NCBI GenBank assembly: GCA_023091665.1
Contig: JALJCQ010000011.1
Span: 1,736,001 to 1,800,000, forward strand
Source of the DNA: Pythium myriotylum
Lineage: Eukaryota; Oomycota; Peronosporomycetes; Pythiales; Pythiaceae
Reading direction: 5' to 3'
DNA: 64,000 nt
In this document: positions 1-8,900 of the stretch, piece after piece
Layout: each line of letters begins with the position of its first letter
Position numbering within the stretch: the stretch's first letter is position 1
Translations under genes and position numbers: made by a program
The notes under the pieces: generated by a model
Databases searched by the model: none
Seen by the model: the letters and a program-made list of their open reading frames with translations, nothing else
Told to the model about the DNA's origin: nothing

Positions 1-1073
1 GACAGTGCCTACCATCACCCATGACCAACTAGAATGACGAGAGGGTCGTTCCACCGCCGGAGAAGTCTGTGGGTCGAGTCACAGGCAACAGTTTCCAACG
101 ACAGACCTCTCCACAGCTCCAACAGCTTTAGGAACGGGACAAACGGTCCCAGAGAGCACGACGGCCGGATGTTTCCCCTCTCCGCAGCCGTGAAGTCGAC
201 CTACGTTTGCACAAAGGCTGAATAATCTCCCGAACATATACGTTCTTTGTCAGGTTCACAAAACGAAAAACTACACACCGATCGTACACACACTCATTGT
301 TACCACCTTGCAAAACCGACCACAAGGATTTACAACCCATTAAAACCTAGAAACTGATACTCCTCCCTAAAAATCACAACTGAGCAACAAATCACCCACT
401 CAATTACATAGCAGTAAAGTAGATTGTATTGAACGATGTCGCAAAATGCGTAGCCAACACTTGATAAAACCTCTCTGTAGGTAGAGTATCGTCAACGGCA
501 CAGCCACGATCCCCACAAGCAGTGTTATATGATAAAATTCAACAGGTACATGACCTCTTAGACGTTATCAATACACCCAAATACTGATCAAACCTACCTG
601 CATTGAACAATATACCGCCGCAATATATGGATAGGTTTAAAAGCAAAAATGATTGCGACGTAATGAGTGAAAGACTCACCAAACGTATAAACGCATAGCA
701 CTGACAAACATTCATTTATGCAAAGCGGAACTAGTTTCGTACTTAGCAAGAATTTGACTGTAGTGTGATTGACGCCTGTCAAAATAGCCCAAATGGTCGA
801 ACGGACTCAACTTTGACACAACATCAAAAGTACAGAAGTTTTACCGATAAATACAGAAATCGCACAAAAGATGCAGAAAATGCACCGTCATAGGATGGGC
901 GACAAGATTTAGTGACCGTTCCGGAGCTATCGCTCCGGCATGTAGCGCTCGCGCCCGCTACACTCCGCTCCGCTAAACGCTCGGGAGATAGCACCCTTCG
1001 CTTCGCTTCGGGGCTATTGCCCTTTAGATCATGAATTCTGGACAGCGTGGGTCGCAATCGATCATGCTCCGGG
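1..1073. other. Gene-free flank with a GC-rich palindromic block
   Basis: I find no credible gene here; the open frames are short and resemble nothing I know. The first 890 bases are plain AT-rich sequence. From about 905 to 1050 the sequence becomes GC-rich and contains short inverted repeats, for example CCGGAGC/GCTCCGG near 925-945 and TGTAGCG/CGCTACA near 940-965, followed by repeated CTTCG units. This resembles the palindrome-rich sequence of the adjacent retrotransposon, so it may be an older repeat, but no family is recognisable. Confidence 0.5.
1069..1073. repeat. Left target-site duplication of the Gypsy element (CCGGG)
   Basis: CCGGG immediately before the 5' LTR matches CCGGG at 27068-27072 immediately after the 3' LTR. 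Five base pairs is the usual duplication length for Ty3/Gypsy integrases. Confidence 0.85.
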
Positions 1074-1401
1074 TGTAACGGGGTGTGCCCGTTACATGGT
1101 ACGGACCCATGTCAATGGTGTCCGATAGGAACGTCGTGAACCCATCTGGTTGCGATGTCTCCTGATTGGATAATATCCTACGATATTATCCCGATTTCCC
1201 ACCAATCACGTTAGGGTCTTGTGATTGAGTGGATGGCAGAAATCCGAGGGCGGATCTGCGAGGTTTTATATACAAAGAGTAGGTTTTTCTAGGTTTCCTA
1301 ATCCATAAATTCAGTTTCCCATTTCAACACAAGTCTCTGTGTTGCGCGCTTCCTACACTGCTCCACAGTGTACGTGACGTAACGAGGTCAGCCTCGTTAC
1401 A
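1074..1401 (+). repeat. 5' LTR
   Basis: Starts TGTAACGGGG and ends CCTCGTTACA, with canonical TG...CA ends. It is identical to 26740-27067 except at 1095. A TATATA-like stretch near 1266-1273 may be the promoter. The LTR begins with a hairpin (GTAACGGG/CCCGTTAC) and ends with another (GTAACGAGG/CCTCGTTAC). Confidence 0.95.
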
Positions 1402-1403
1402 CC

Positions 1404-1421
1404 TGGTAGCACTTCGTAGTC
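1404..1421 (+). other. Candidate primer-binding site
   Basis: TGGTAGCACTT begins two bases after the LTR. TGG at the start fits pairing with the CCA end of a tRNA. TGGTAGC resembles sites used by initiator Met tRNA in other elements, but I cannot verify the tRNA of this organism. Confidence 0.5.
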
Positions 1422-1433
1422 CGCCCAGCGACT

Positions 1434-2549
1434 ATGAATCCCCCTGCGCCGGAAACCCCTGGCGCGCAGGGTCGCCACGCCTCGCGTGAGAGCTTCCTCC
1501 ACTTGAGCGAGCTCGAGTGGCAGGCTGTTCAGCGCATGGCCGCGACGGTGGGCGAAGCCGCCGTCGGCGCCATGCTCCTCTCGCTCTCGCGTGATGAACA
1601 GCACGCGAGTATCGCCCAGTTCATCCAGCATGAGCTGAACGAGGCGAGAGGGAGTCTTGCAGCTCTGCGCGAGCAGAGCGCTCAACAAGCAGCGTTGTTG
1701 AGGCAGCAGCAGTCTGCTGCTGCGGCGGCAGAGCGGCCTCGACGTGTCGAGCCGTTGAAGATCGAGATCTCCAAGTACAATTCTGACGGCGACAGCCTGT
1801 TGCGTTGGTTCGTCGAGCTCGACGATTCCATTGAAGCCCGTCGCATCGATGACGATGCGATGCGAGTGACCTACGCCATATCCAACTTGGCAGGTCGTGC
1901 CAAGGTGTGGGCGCTCGGTCTCAAGCTGCACGATCCGTATTGCTTCGGATCGTATGAAGAGTTCAAGGTCAAGATCAAACAAGCGTTTGAGCCGCCTCGA
2001 GCCGAGTTCAGGACTCGCGCTGAGTTCCTCGATCTCAGGCAAGGTAAGCGTGATATTCACGCTTACGCCCAGCACGCACGATACCTCGTGAGTTGCATCG
2101 TGGAGAATCCCATCGATGATCAAACGCAGGTTGCTGCGTTTATCAAGGGGCTCGAGGATGGGCCGATCAAGACCCAGATGTTCCGTCTCGAGTTTGATAA
2201 ACTCGAGGACGCGATCTCGGCTGCTCGCCAAGAGGACTTCAGCCTGCGACAGGCTTATGTCCATTCCGCTGCTTATCGTCCGTCCAGACGACAAGACTTA
2301 AGTGATCCAGAGGCCATGGATCTTTCCTACGCCGAGAGCGAGCAGCGCCCTCGCGTGGACAAACGATTGCAGAAATGCAATCAAAGCCAGAAGACCGGGC
2401 ATTACGCTTATGAGTGTAATGCTGCGCGCCCAGTGCCTCGCGGCAATGGACGCGGTCGCCACGTGGACAAGAAGGTCCAGTGGTCGGATCAACACGCTGC
2501 GAAGAAACAGCAGCGTGATGATCAACAAAAAAATGGTCAGGGTCAGTAG
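1434..2549 (+). CDS. gag: Gag polyprotein of the Gypsy element
   Basis: This 371-residue protein starts at the first ATG after the LTR. The middle (about residues 110-270) has the usual retrotransposon Gag features: a segment beginning near EISKYNSDGDSLLRWF, then tryptophan and leucine-rich helices ending near FIKGLEDGPIKTQMF. Gag would form the particle that packages the RNA. Near residue 315 a zinc-knuckle remnant reads CNQSQKTGHYAYEC: the second cysteine of the CX2CX4HX4C pattern is a serine, so zinc binding is probably weakened. The C-terminus is basic and glutamine-rich. The last bases overlap the pol frame by about 28 nt and contain a slippery sequence. Confidence 0.9.
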   Translation: MNPPAPETPGAQGRHASRESFLHLSELEWQAVQRMAATVGEAAVGAMLLSLSRDEQHASIAQFIQHELNEARGSLAALREQSAQQAALLRQQQSAAAAAERPRRVEPLKIEISKYNSDGDSLLRWFVELDDSIEARRIDDDAMRVTYAISNLAGRAKVWALGLKLHDPYCFGSYEEFKVKIKQAFEPPRAEFRTRAEFLDLRQGKRDIHAYAQHARYLVSCIVENPIDDQTQVAAFIKGLEDGPIKTQMFRLEFDKLEDAISAARQEDFSLRQAYVHSAAYRPSRRQDLSDPEAMDLSYAESEQRPRVDKRLQKCNQSQKTGHYAYECNAARPVPRGNGRGRHVDKKVQWSDQHAAKKQQRDDQQKNGQGQ

Positions 2550-5194
2550 GGGCGGAGCGCCCTACTGATCCAGTCACGTCAAGAGAGTTTGTGGGACTCT
2601 TGACGAAGGCTGCTCCCAAAGCACAGTCTCTGTGCTTCGCCACACCTGGTGATGATGAGGCTCTCATCACCTTGGAGCTCGAAGTCGAAGGAGCTTCGTC
2701 TTCGCTTCGTGCCCTCGTAGACTGTGGGGCGTCGAACAACTTCGTTCGACGACAGTCTATCGAGTCTTTGGGGCTCGACGTAGTCGAGCGAGACATTCCT
2801 CCGACGAGGATGACGGTGCGCCTTGCAACTGGCGCAACGGTGAAGGTTATGAAACGCGTAGTGGGCCTCCACTACACGCTTGAAGGCAATGAGTACGACG
2901 ACGACTTTGTCGTACTCGACCTAGATGACAAGTTCGACGTCATTCTAGGCCTGCCATGGCTTCGTTCACACGAGCCATGGATCAGCTGGCGGCATCGATC
3001 CGTTACGATGCCCGCCGCTCGGTCATCAGGTGGCCACCTGATGTCGGTTCTGGAGCGTCCAGATGCACGTGGACGTGTGGAAGATGAGTGTGATGGCCTC
3101 ATCAGTCACTCGGTCGTTAGTATGACTGCCCAAGACTACGACAAAGAGTCGACCTTTGTCGTCGAGCCAGCTGCCGGGGTCTGCGTAGAGTCGCAGACAG
3201 CGCCGAAGACTTCTCGTGCGAGTGAGTCGCACGAGTCAAGTGAGGAAGATCCTCGTGCGGATAAGTCGCACGAGCCAAGAAGACAGTGCTTGCCACAGGG
3301 GCAGCACTATGAGAGGAAGGTCTCGACGTCTGCCGCAAGGAGGCAACGTCGACTCTCCGCCTCGACTAGAACGTCGAGCAATGGAGATCTCGCTGCAGTT
3401 GCGCAACTGCAGCTCGAGGAGTCTGCGCGCATAAGGCCGCAGGAAGAAACTGAGACGATCAACGTCTTAGTCAATGACGGCACGAGAGTGGGTGCATCCA
3501 CTCTCGAGGTCGTTGCGCCTCCGAAGTCAACTTCGGAGATCACCGCACTGCCTACGCTCGAACCCAAGCGGTTCTTGCGAGATCTGCGCCAAGGAAAGAT
3601 CGCGCAGATCTGTATTCTCGTCGCGGAGGACGAATGTGTGACCGATATCCGGTCGGCAGTGGTGTTTGCTGAGAAGGAACGGCTTCTCAGCAGCTCATCG
3701 ATGGACGTGAGCGTCCTCAATGAGAAGACTCGGATTGAGCGGTACTCGGCTCAATCCTGGGAGTCGCTCAAGGGAAATCCTCTCTACGAGGATTTGGTCG
3801 AATTCGCGGACGTGTTCCCCGAATCCGTGCCGTGCGAATTGCCGAAGGACAAAGGCATTCGGCACGAGATCGATCTGAAGCCAGGTTCGAAGTACTGTGT
3901 CATGAAGCAGTGGCCACTGCCTCGTGAACAGGTCGAAGCGATCGGCAAGTTCTCCGCAGAACGTCTCGCTGCTGGCCATGTGAGGGAGTCTACCTCCCCT
4001 CACAGCTCTCCGACCTTCTGTGTGCGCAAGGCAACAGGAGGGTGGCGGATTGTACACGCGTTCAACAAGTTGAACGCGGCGACGATACCGGCGCAAACGC
4101 CGATACCGAGGAAGGACGTCATCATCGACGGGATGGCGAAGAGCACCATCTTCTCGTCGATGGATCTGATGGACGGATTCTATCAGATCTTGATGCGTGA
4201 ACGGGATATTCCGTTCACGGCCGTCAGCACCCCAAGCGGAATGCTCTGGGAGTGGTTGGTGATGCCTCAGGGCCTCAGCAACGCACCAGCCACATTCAAT
4301 AGATGCGTCTCGCATCTATTGCGCCCAGTGCGAGCCTTCGCACCAAGCTACTTCGACGATGTCTTCGTTCATAGCCGAGCTATGGACGGGAAGACTGATC
4401 TGGAGGTTCACAGACTCCACATCAGAGAGGTTCTCACACTTATGCGAGAGCATAAGCTGTACGCGGACCTGAAGAAGTGTATCTTCGCGGCCAGCGAGAT
4501 ACCCGTTCTTGGGTGTATAGTCGGCAAGAACGGCGTGCGCCCTGATCCCGAGAAGATCAGAGCGATCAAGGAGTGGCCGACGCCACTCGACGTCAAGGGA
4601 CTGCGCAAGTTCCTTGGCCTCGCGGCGTACTTGCACAAGTACTCGCGCAACTACGCCGAGATGACTGTTCCTCTTTCCCGATTACTCAAGAAAGACACCA
4701 AGTGGACTTGGAACGCTGAGTGTCAGCGTTCCTTCGAAGGCATCAAGCAAAGCTTGATTGAATCGCCAGTTCTGGCGATCGCGGATCAGGACAAACCATT
4801 CCACGTGGTTTGTGACGCAAGCGACTTTGCCATCGGCGCAGCGCTGATGCAGTTCGACGACGACGGCGCTGAGCGCGTCGTCTGTTACCAGTCGCGTCAG
4901 CTGCAACCAGCTGAGCGTAATTATCCAGTGCATGACAAGGAGCTCCTTGCCATGAAGTATGCACTGGCCAAGTTCCGCGTCTATCTGCTTGGAGATAGAC
5001 TGTTCAAGGTCTTCACAGACCATGCGTCTTTGCGCACGGCGGTGAACAGCCCACACCTCTCGCAGCGCATGGCGAGGTGGCTGTCTTTCTTCGCAGAGTA
5101 TAACTTCTCCGTCGAGTACAAGCCCGGACGACTCAACGTCGTCGCGGATGCTCTGTCCCGTCGGCCAGACTTTGAGCCGACGGTCGTCGTCTAA
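2522..5194 (+). CDS. pol: Pol, part 1: aspartic protease, reverse transcriptase, RNase H
   Basis: The frame opens at 2522 without an ATG and is expected to be made by frameshifting from gag. An aspartic protease lies near 2710-2950 (motif LVDCGASNNF, with C where many have S or T). The reverse transcriptase lies near 3930-4640, with the active-site motif YFDDVFVHS at about 4350-4375 and the upstream LMDGFYQI motif near 4165. RNase H is near 4790-5170 (VVCDASDFAIGAAL, HDKELLA). The protein copies the RNA into DNA inside the particle. The frame ends at TAA (5192-5194), directly after RNase H and before the integrase, which continues in the same frame. I read that TAA as a disabling mutation, though a family-specific stop cannot be excluded. 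Confidence 0.92.
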   Translation, partial: STKKWSGSVGAERPTDPVTSREFVGLLTKAAPKAQSLCFATPGDDEALITLELEVEGASSSLRALVDCGASNNFVRRQSIESLGLDVVERDIPPTRMTVRLATGATVKVMKRVVGLHYTLEGNEYDDDFVVLDLDDKFDVILGLPWLRSHEPWISWRHRSVTMPAARSSGGHLMSVLERPDARGRVEDECDGLISHSVVSMTAQDYDKESTFVVEPAAGVCVESQTAPKTSRASESHESSEEDPRADKSHEPRRQCLPQGQHYERKVSTSAARRQRRLSASTRTSSNGDLAAVAQLQLEESARIRPQEETETINVLVNDGTRVGASTLEVVAPPKSTSEITALPTLEPKRFLRDLRQGKIAQICILVAEDECVTDIRSAVVFAEKERLLSSSSMDVSVLNEKTRIERYSAQSWESLKGNPLYEDLVEFADVFPESVPCELPKDKGIRHEIDLKPGSKYCVMKQWPLPREQVEAIGKFSAERLAAGHVRESTSPHSSPTFCVRKATGGWRIVHAFNKLNAATIPAQTPIPRKDVIIDGMAKSTIFSSMDLMDGFYQILMRERDIPFTAVSTPSGMLWEWLVMPQGLSNAPATFNRCVSHLLRPVRAFAPSYFDDVFVHSRAMDGKTDLEVHRLHIREVLTLMREHKLYADLKKCIFAASEIPVLGCIVGKNGVRPDPEKIRAIKEWPTPLDVKGLRKFLGLAAYLHKYSRNYAEMTVPLSRLLKKDTKWTWNAECQRSFEGIKQSLIESPVLAIADQDKPFHVVCDASDFAIGAALMQFDDDGAERVVCYQSRQLQPAERNYPVHDKELLAMKYALAKFRVYLLGDRLFKVFTDHASLRTAVNSPHLSQRMARWLSFFAEYNFSVEYKPGRLNVVADALSRRPDFEPTVVV
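2528..2604 (+). promoter_or_regulatory. Predicted -1 ribosomal frameshift signal between gag and pol
   Basis: The pol frame is open from 2522 and overlaps the gag end at 2549. In the overlap, read in the gag frame, 2528-2534 is A_AAA_AAT, a canonical slippery heptamer. Nine bases downstream is a perfect 8-bp stem (CAGTAGGG at 2544-2551, CCCTACTG at 2560-2567, 8-nt loop). A second 8-bp stem follows (GTCAAGAG at 2578-2585, CTCTTGAC at 2597-2604). Spacing and layout fit a -1 frameshift stimulator that would give a Gag-Pol fusion. The pol frame has no ATG in this region. Confidence 0.75.
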
Positions 5195-7348
5195 GATTCT
5201 CTGAACGCAGCGAGTGCGTTCAGCTCCAGTGCTCCGTCGTCGACCTTGCTCGACGACATTCGTGCTGCGAATGCACACGACCCCGAGGTCGTGCGCTTGA
5301 TGGCCTACCTTGCGGAGCCATCGCCGCAAGCGTTGAAGAGCTTGCCGGCTTCGTATCGATCGAAGGTTCATCGATACACGCAGCGGAACGGCCTGCTGTT
5401 CTACAGCGCCGTTGCCGACGACACTCCGCGTGTCGTCGTGCCAGGAGATCATGATCTGCGCCTGCGGATCATGTACGAGTACCACGATGCTCCAGTGAGC
5501 GGTCATCGTGGACGTGAGAAGACATATCTCACGTTGAGTCGCGACTTTTATTGGCCTCGCCAATTCAAGTTCGTGTGCAAGTACGTCCGTGCTTGCGAGG
5601 TTTGCCAGCGAGTGAAGCCGGGACCTTCACTTCGCGCGCCGTTACAGTCTCTGCCGGTACCGACAGAGTGCTGGGAGTCCGTCTGCATGGACTTCATCTT
5701 CGGGTTTCCCGAAGATGAACAGAAGAACAACGGGATCCTCGTGTTCGTGGATCGTTTCAACAAGATGGTGCATCTTGCTGCAGTTCCAGAGACGATCACA
5801 GCCGAAGGCTGCGCTCGCGTCTTTGTCGACACGGTGTTTCGACACCATGGACTGCCACGAGAGCTCGTGTCAGATCGCGATCCACGGTTCACCGCGGAGT
5901 TCTGGCGCGCCGTGTTCCGTTCCCTCGGAACACGAATCAAGATGTCGACCTCTGACCATCCTGAGACCGATGGTCAGACAGAGCGCGCGAACCGCGTGAT
6001 CGAAGAGATTCTTCGAGGCTACGTCCACTCGTTCTCGCGTTGGAGTGAGTTTTTGCCGATGGTCGAATTCGCCATCAACAACTCTGTGCATGCGTCGACG
6101 ACGCATACACCGTTCTACGTGAATGGCCTCCGCCATCCACGTATTCCAACCCTTTTGGAGAGTGAGTCTCCTTCAGGGGAGGGAGGGACTCGCTCGAGCG
6201 AGCTCCCGGACCGCTCTCGCTCCTCGGAGATCGACGTAATGGTCGATCCTCCCACCGATGACACTCCAGTCATCGGCCGCGCTCGTGTGAACGACGACGA
6301 CGACGACGACGATGAAGCCGACGACGCGCTCGAAGTCGATGATGACGACTTCGACGGCGACGAGAGCGATGGCGCTCTCGTCGAAGAAGAGATGGACATC
6401 TCAGCAGCGCGCGACGTGCGCGCTGCTGCCAAGCAAACGGAGTCAGCAGAGGACTTCTTGCTGAAGCGCCAAGCAGTTGTCCGCTTCGTACAGGACTCGA
6501 TCGCCCATGCGGTCGATCGACAGAAGATGAACTCAGACAAGAATGGAGGAGGAAACACTCTTTCATTTAATGAAGGTGACTTAGTGTTGTTATCAACGAC
6601 TACACTTCCTACACATGCAGTTACCAACGTCGGTAGCAACAAGTTGCTACCGAAATTCATCGGTCCGTTCCGCGTGCTCCGCCGCATGGGGCACGCGTAT
6701 ACGCTTGAGCTTCCTCGTAGGATGCGGACGCATCCTACGTTCTACGTTGGTCGCCTTCGTCCGTACCATCAGTACGACGGCGCTTCCGAGCAATCGGAAT
6801 CCCCGAGCGCTCAAGAGTCCCAAGGAGAAGCTTGTACTCCCGGACAAGTGTGTTCAACTCCGCTTGAACACGATCGTGCGAGCCCCGCAGCGTCGCCAGC
6901 TGCGCCTCCAGCCGCACTCGCTGCGACCGCTCCTCCGCAAGGTCTGTGCGGAGACGCTCCTGCGCAAGCTGGAGCCGAAGATCGCCCGAGTCGTCGCGAC
7001 GAGCCGAGTACGACTCGTCGCATTGAAGATACGTCGGCGCGGCCGGTGGATAATGTCTTCCCACCGCCGCCGCCCCCACTGGTTGACTCCAGTGGTGCTG
7101 AGCGCTGGATCGTTGAGCGCCTGCTGAATCATAGGGATCAGCAGGGCGGTAATCGAACGAAGTATCTCGTTCGATGGCGCGGCTATCCGCCATCTGCGGA
7201 TAGCTGGGAGCCGCGCGAGGCTCTCCTCGAAGATGTTCCGGGTCTCGTCGCTCAGTACGACGAGATCCACCCGCTGCGTAAGGCAGCGAGGAAGCGGCAC
7301 GCTCCTCGCTCGCGCGGCGGCGCTCGTAGATTTGCTCGAGGCCTGTAA
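5195..7348 (+). CDS. pol: Pol, part 2: integrase with chromodomain
   Basis: This is the same reading frame as part 1, cut off by the TAA at 5192. It has the H2C2 zinc-binding N-terminus (about 5480-5615: HDAPVSGHRG ... CEVCQRVK). The DDE catalytic core follows, with CMDFIFGFP near 5690, VSDRDPRF near 5875 and ETDGQTERAN near 5965. A very acidic Asp-rich linker lies near 6290-6400. The chromodomain is near 7105-7260 (WIVERLLNH ... YLVRWRGYPPSADSWEP). The role is insertion of the cDNA into chromatin. The last 614 bp overlap the antisense frame described at 6735-8030. The first internal ATG is at about 5480, so independent expression would need re-initiation. Confidence 0.9.
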   Translation, partial: DSLNAASAFSSSAPSSTLLDDIRAANAHDPEVVRLMAYLAEPSPQALKSLPASYRSKVHRYTQRNGLLFYSAVADDTPRVVVPGDHDLRLRIMYEYHDAPVSGHRGREKTYLTLSRDFYWPRQFKFVCKYVRACEVCQRVKPGPSLRAPLQSLPVPTECWESVCMDFIFGFPEDEQKNNGILVFVDRFNKMVHLAAVPETITAEGCARVFVDTVFRHHGLPRELVSDRDPRFTAEFWRAVFRSLGTRIKMSTSDHPETDGQTERANRVIEEILRGYVHSFSRWSEFLPMVEFAINNSVHASTTHTPFYVNGLRHPRIPTLLESESPSGEGGTRSSELPDRSRSSEIDVMVDPPTDDTPVIGRARVNDDDDDDDEADDALEVDDDDFDGDESDGALVEEEMDISAARDVRAAAKQTESAEDFLLKRQAVVRFVQDSIAHAVDRQKMNSDKNGGGNTLSFNEGDLVLLSTTTLPTHAVTNVGSNKLLPKFIGPFRVLRRMGHAYTLELPRRMRTHPTFYVGRLRPYHQYDGASEQSESPSAQESQGEACTPGQVCSTPLEHDRASPAASPAAPPAALAATAPPQGLCGDAPAQAGAEDRPSRRDEPSTTRRIEDTSARPVDNVFPPPPPPLVDSSGAERWIVERLLNHRDQQGGNRTKYLVRWRGYPPSADSWEPREALLEDVPGLVAQYDEIHPLRKAARKRHAPRSRGGARRFARGL

Positions 7349-8030
7349 TGGCCTCGAGGAGGTCGGCAAGGATCCGACCTCTCCACCCTTCGCTGAGGTA
7401 TTCCTCGCGAGTGACGCGATCAGCGTCAGGTGGACAGTGTGGGCAGGCTCCTCCCCACACGAACCAAGGCAAGCCACTACGGCGCGAGCGCCTGTGGACG
7501 CGCATCCGTCCACCAGTTTCGGAGAACCCTTCGAACTTCTCTCGTTGCGACTTGAGCGCAACGAGTCAGGTCTTCATGCCTCCCTTGACCTTGACGTTGT
7601 CAAGGAATTGATTCCATCCCTGGATCAACGCAGGGAGGTCGCGATCAGTTGGTCTATCGTTGTGACGATAGAAACGCCGTTCGAAAAAGCATTCGATTAA
7701 AAATCGACGGCGCATCTCGCGGTCGCGATAGTGGCGCGCGACGTACGGATCGTCTTCGAGCCAACCGCAGTCGAAGAGATCGTACGTCCGCAAGGGATCG
7801 TGCGCACCACTCCATCGGCTGATGTCGTAAGCCGATGGAAGCCAGGGTGTGACTTCTGGCGCCGAGGATCTCAAGGCTCGATCCTCGGACTCTTGAGTCG
7901 CGTTGGTGATGATCACCTCACGATCATGTCGATCGTGAGGGCTGGGATCTTCCGCGACCTCCCCATCCTCCTTCATCTGCTCGTCAGCCTCGCTGTACGG
8001 CGCCGAGTAGCTGTTCGGCGACCGCTCGGA
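6735..8030 (-). pseudogene. Antisense frame of the Gypsy element, C-terminal part
   Basis: On the strand opposite to pol, a frame runs from the Polinton junction (8030) to 6735 with one in-frame TGA at 7566-7568. The residues look like real protein: aromatic-rich LFDCGWLEDDPYVARHYRDR, then after the TGA LPWFVWGGACPHCPPDADR with a CXXC pair, then a coiled coil (LAQERLRTDLAEERSQ) and a basic tail (KRRRTDG). It overlaps the chromodomain end of pol by 614 bp on the other strand. The upstream part lies beyond the Polinton at 26179-26658 in the same frame. Extra antisense genes are known in some plant Ty3/Gypsy elements, but I do not recognise this protein. It could partly be a chance shadow of pol where they overlap. 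Confidence 0.5.
8025..8030. repeat. Left target-site duplication of the Polinton (CTCGGA)
   Basis: CTCGGA immediately precedes the left terminal repeat (AGTATATATG...) and matches 26173-26178. Six base pairs is the standard Polinton duplication length. Confidence 0.95.
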
Positions 8031-8300
8031 AGTATATATGTTAAAGGAGCATTTGCACCTTCGGCACAAATGTACTCCTTTAACACTGTTAATTCCCCTG
8101 AGACAAAGCAGGTACATTTCTAAACCTATATTTAAAGTAGCTTCTATATCACCGATAAATCCCTCACAGACAAAGCCAGTACTGCAACAAACCTCATGCG
8201 TCTATCCAAAAGATTCGTTAGCTATAATGGTATATGCCTTAAAGGAGCATTTGCACCTTCATAACAAAATTACAAATATGATTCAATCGTGAATTAATTA
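8031..8300 (+). repeat. Left terminal inverted repeat of the Polinton
   Basis: These 270 bases match the reverse complement of 25903-26172 at all but one position. Inside, 8041-8083 is a quasi-palindrome built on TTAAAGGAG ... CTCCTTTAA. The motif TTAAAGGAGCATTTGCACC recurs as a direct copy at 8239-8257. In Polintons the TIR ends are the origins for protein-primed replication and the integrase substrates. The repeated motif is a candidate binding site for terminal protein or integrase. Confidence 0.95.
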
Positions 8301-8369
8301 TTTTTTTCAAAAAAATTATCATTGGGTAGATATAGTCATACCCCATACACCCTACATAAATTCAAAATC

Positions 8370-8678
8370 ATGTCAGTAATTTTAGAGTTCGGAAAATACA
8401 AAGGAAAGGCTCTTGAGGAAGTATATGATCAAGATGCGTCATACTGTCGATGGTTGTAAAACCAGCAAACAGAAGACTCTGATACCAAACGATTTTTACA
8501 AGGTAAGTTCCAAGATGGAGATGATAGTTACATCATGCGGTGGGGCAAACATAAGAACAAATCCGTAAAGTGGATTGTTGAAAACGATAAGCAATATTTC
8601 AATTGGATGTGTAAAAATGAGTATATCATGAATAAATGTCCATCACTGAAGAAAAACTTGGGTGAATTTAATGGTTAA
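8370..8678 (+). pseudogene. ExoX-like small protein, interrupted by an in-frame stop
   Basis: Reading from ATG 8370 gives MSVILEFGKYKGKALEEV, then TAA at 8457-8459. The same frame then continues to a stop at 8676-8678 for 102 codons in total. The FGKYKGK...YCRWL pattern, and a second similar unit (RWGKHKNKSVKWI ... YFNWM), recall the small ExoX C-terminal-like module common in large DNA viruses and their relatives. The role in such elements is not known. The stop after RWL is probably a point mutation. Identification rests on the motif only. Confidence 0.6.
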
Positions 8679-8900
8679 ATTATTTTGTTTTTTTGATAAG
8701 TCCCAGCCATCTGTATACAACACATCAATCACACAAATGAGCGAGTTTGCAAGGTTATAGAGAAATTGAGGTGCTGTCCTTCCATTGATCAGTATACAAA
8801 TCTTTGGCCAACTGCACTACAGCAACAAATCGACGGCAAATCGACGGCAAACAGACGTTAACGAGTTCGAGAGGTTATGAAGGATGATAAGAAGATTGTG
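8679..8900. other. Intergenic stretch between the ExoX-like remnant and the CRN gene
   Basis: No gene is seen. It contains a tandem AAATCGACGGC pair near 8826-8848 and two similar segments ending in GAGGTTAT-like sequence. It probably includes the 3' untranslated region of the CRN gene. Confidence 0.5.

Noticed and set aside
1353..2294. Long minus-strand frame opposite gag.
   Set aside because: It is a shadow of gag: no domain, no recognisable start context, and the sense frame explains the codon pattern and the CCHC remnant.
5548..6687. Minus-strand frames opposite the integrase, including one rich in Ser and Thr.
   Set aside because: They mirror the acidic linker and DDE core of pol and have no protein-like features, unlike the antisense frame starting beyond 6735.
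8041..8260. Repeated TTAAAGGAG-type units considered as a CRISPR-like array.
   Set aside because: There are only a few copies, in both orientations and at unequal spacing, within transposon ends; no cas genes and a eukaryotic genome.
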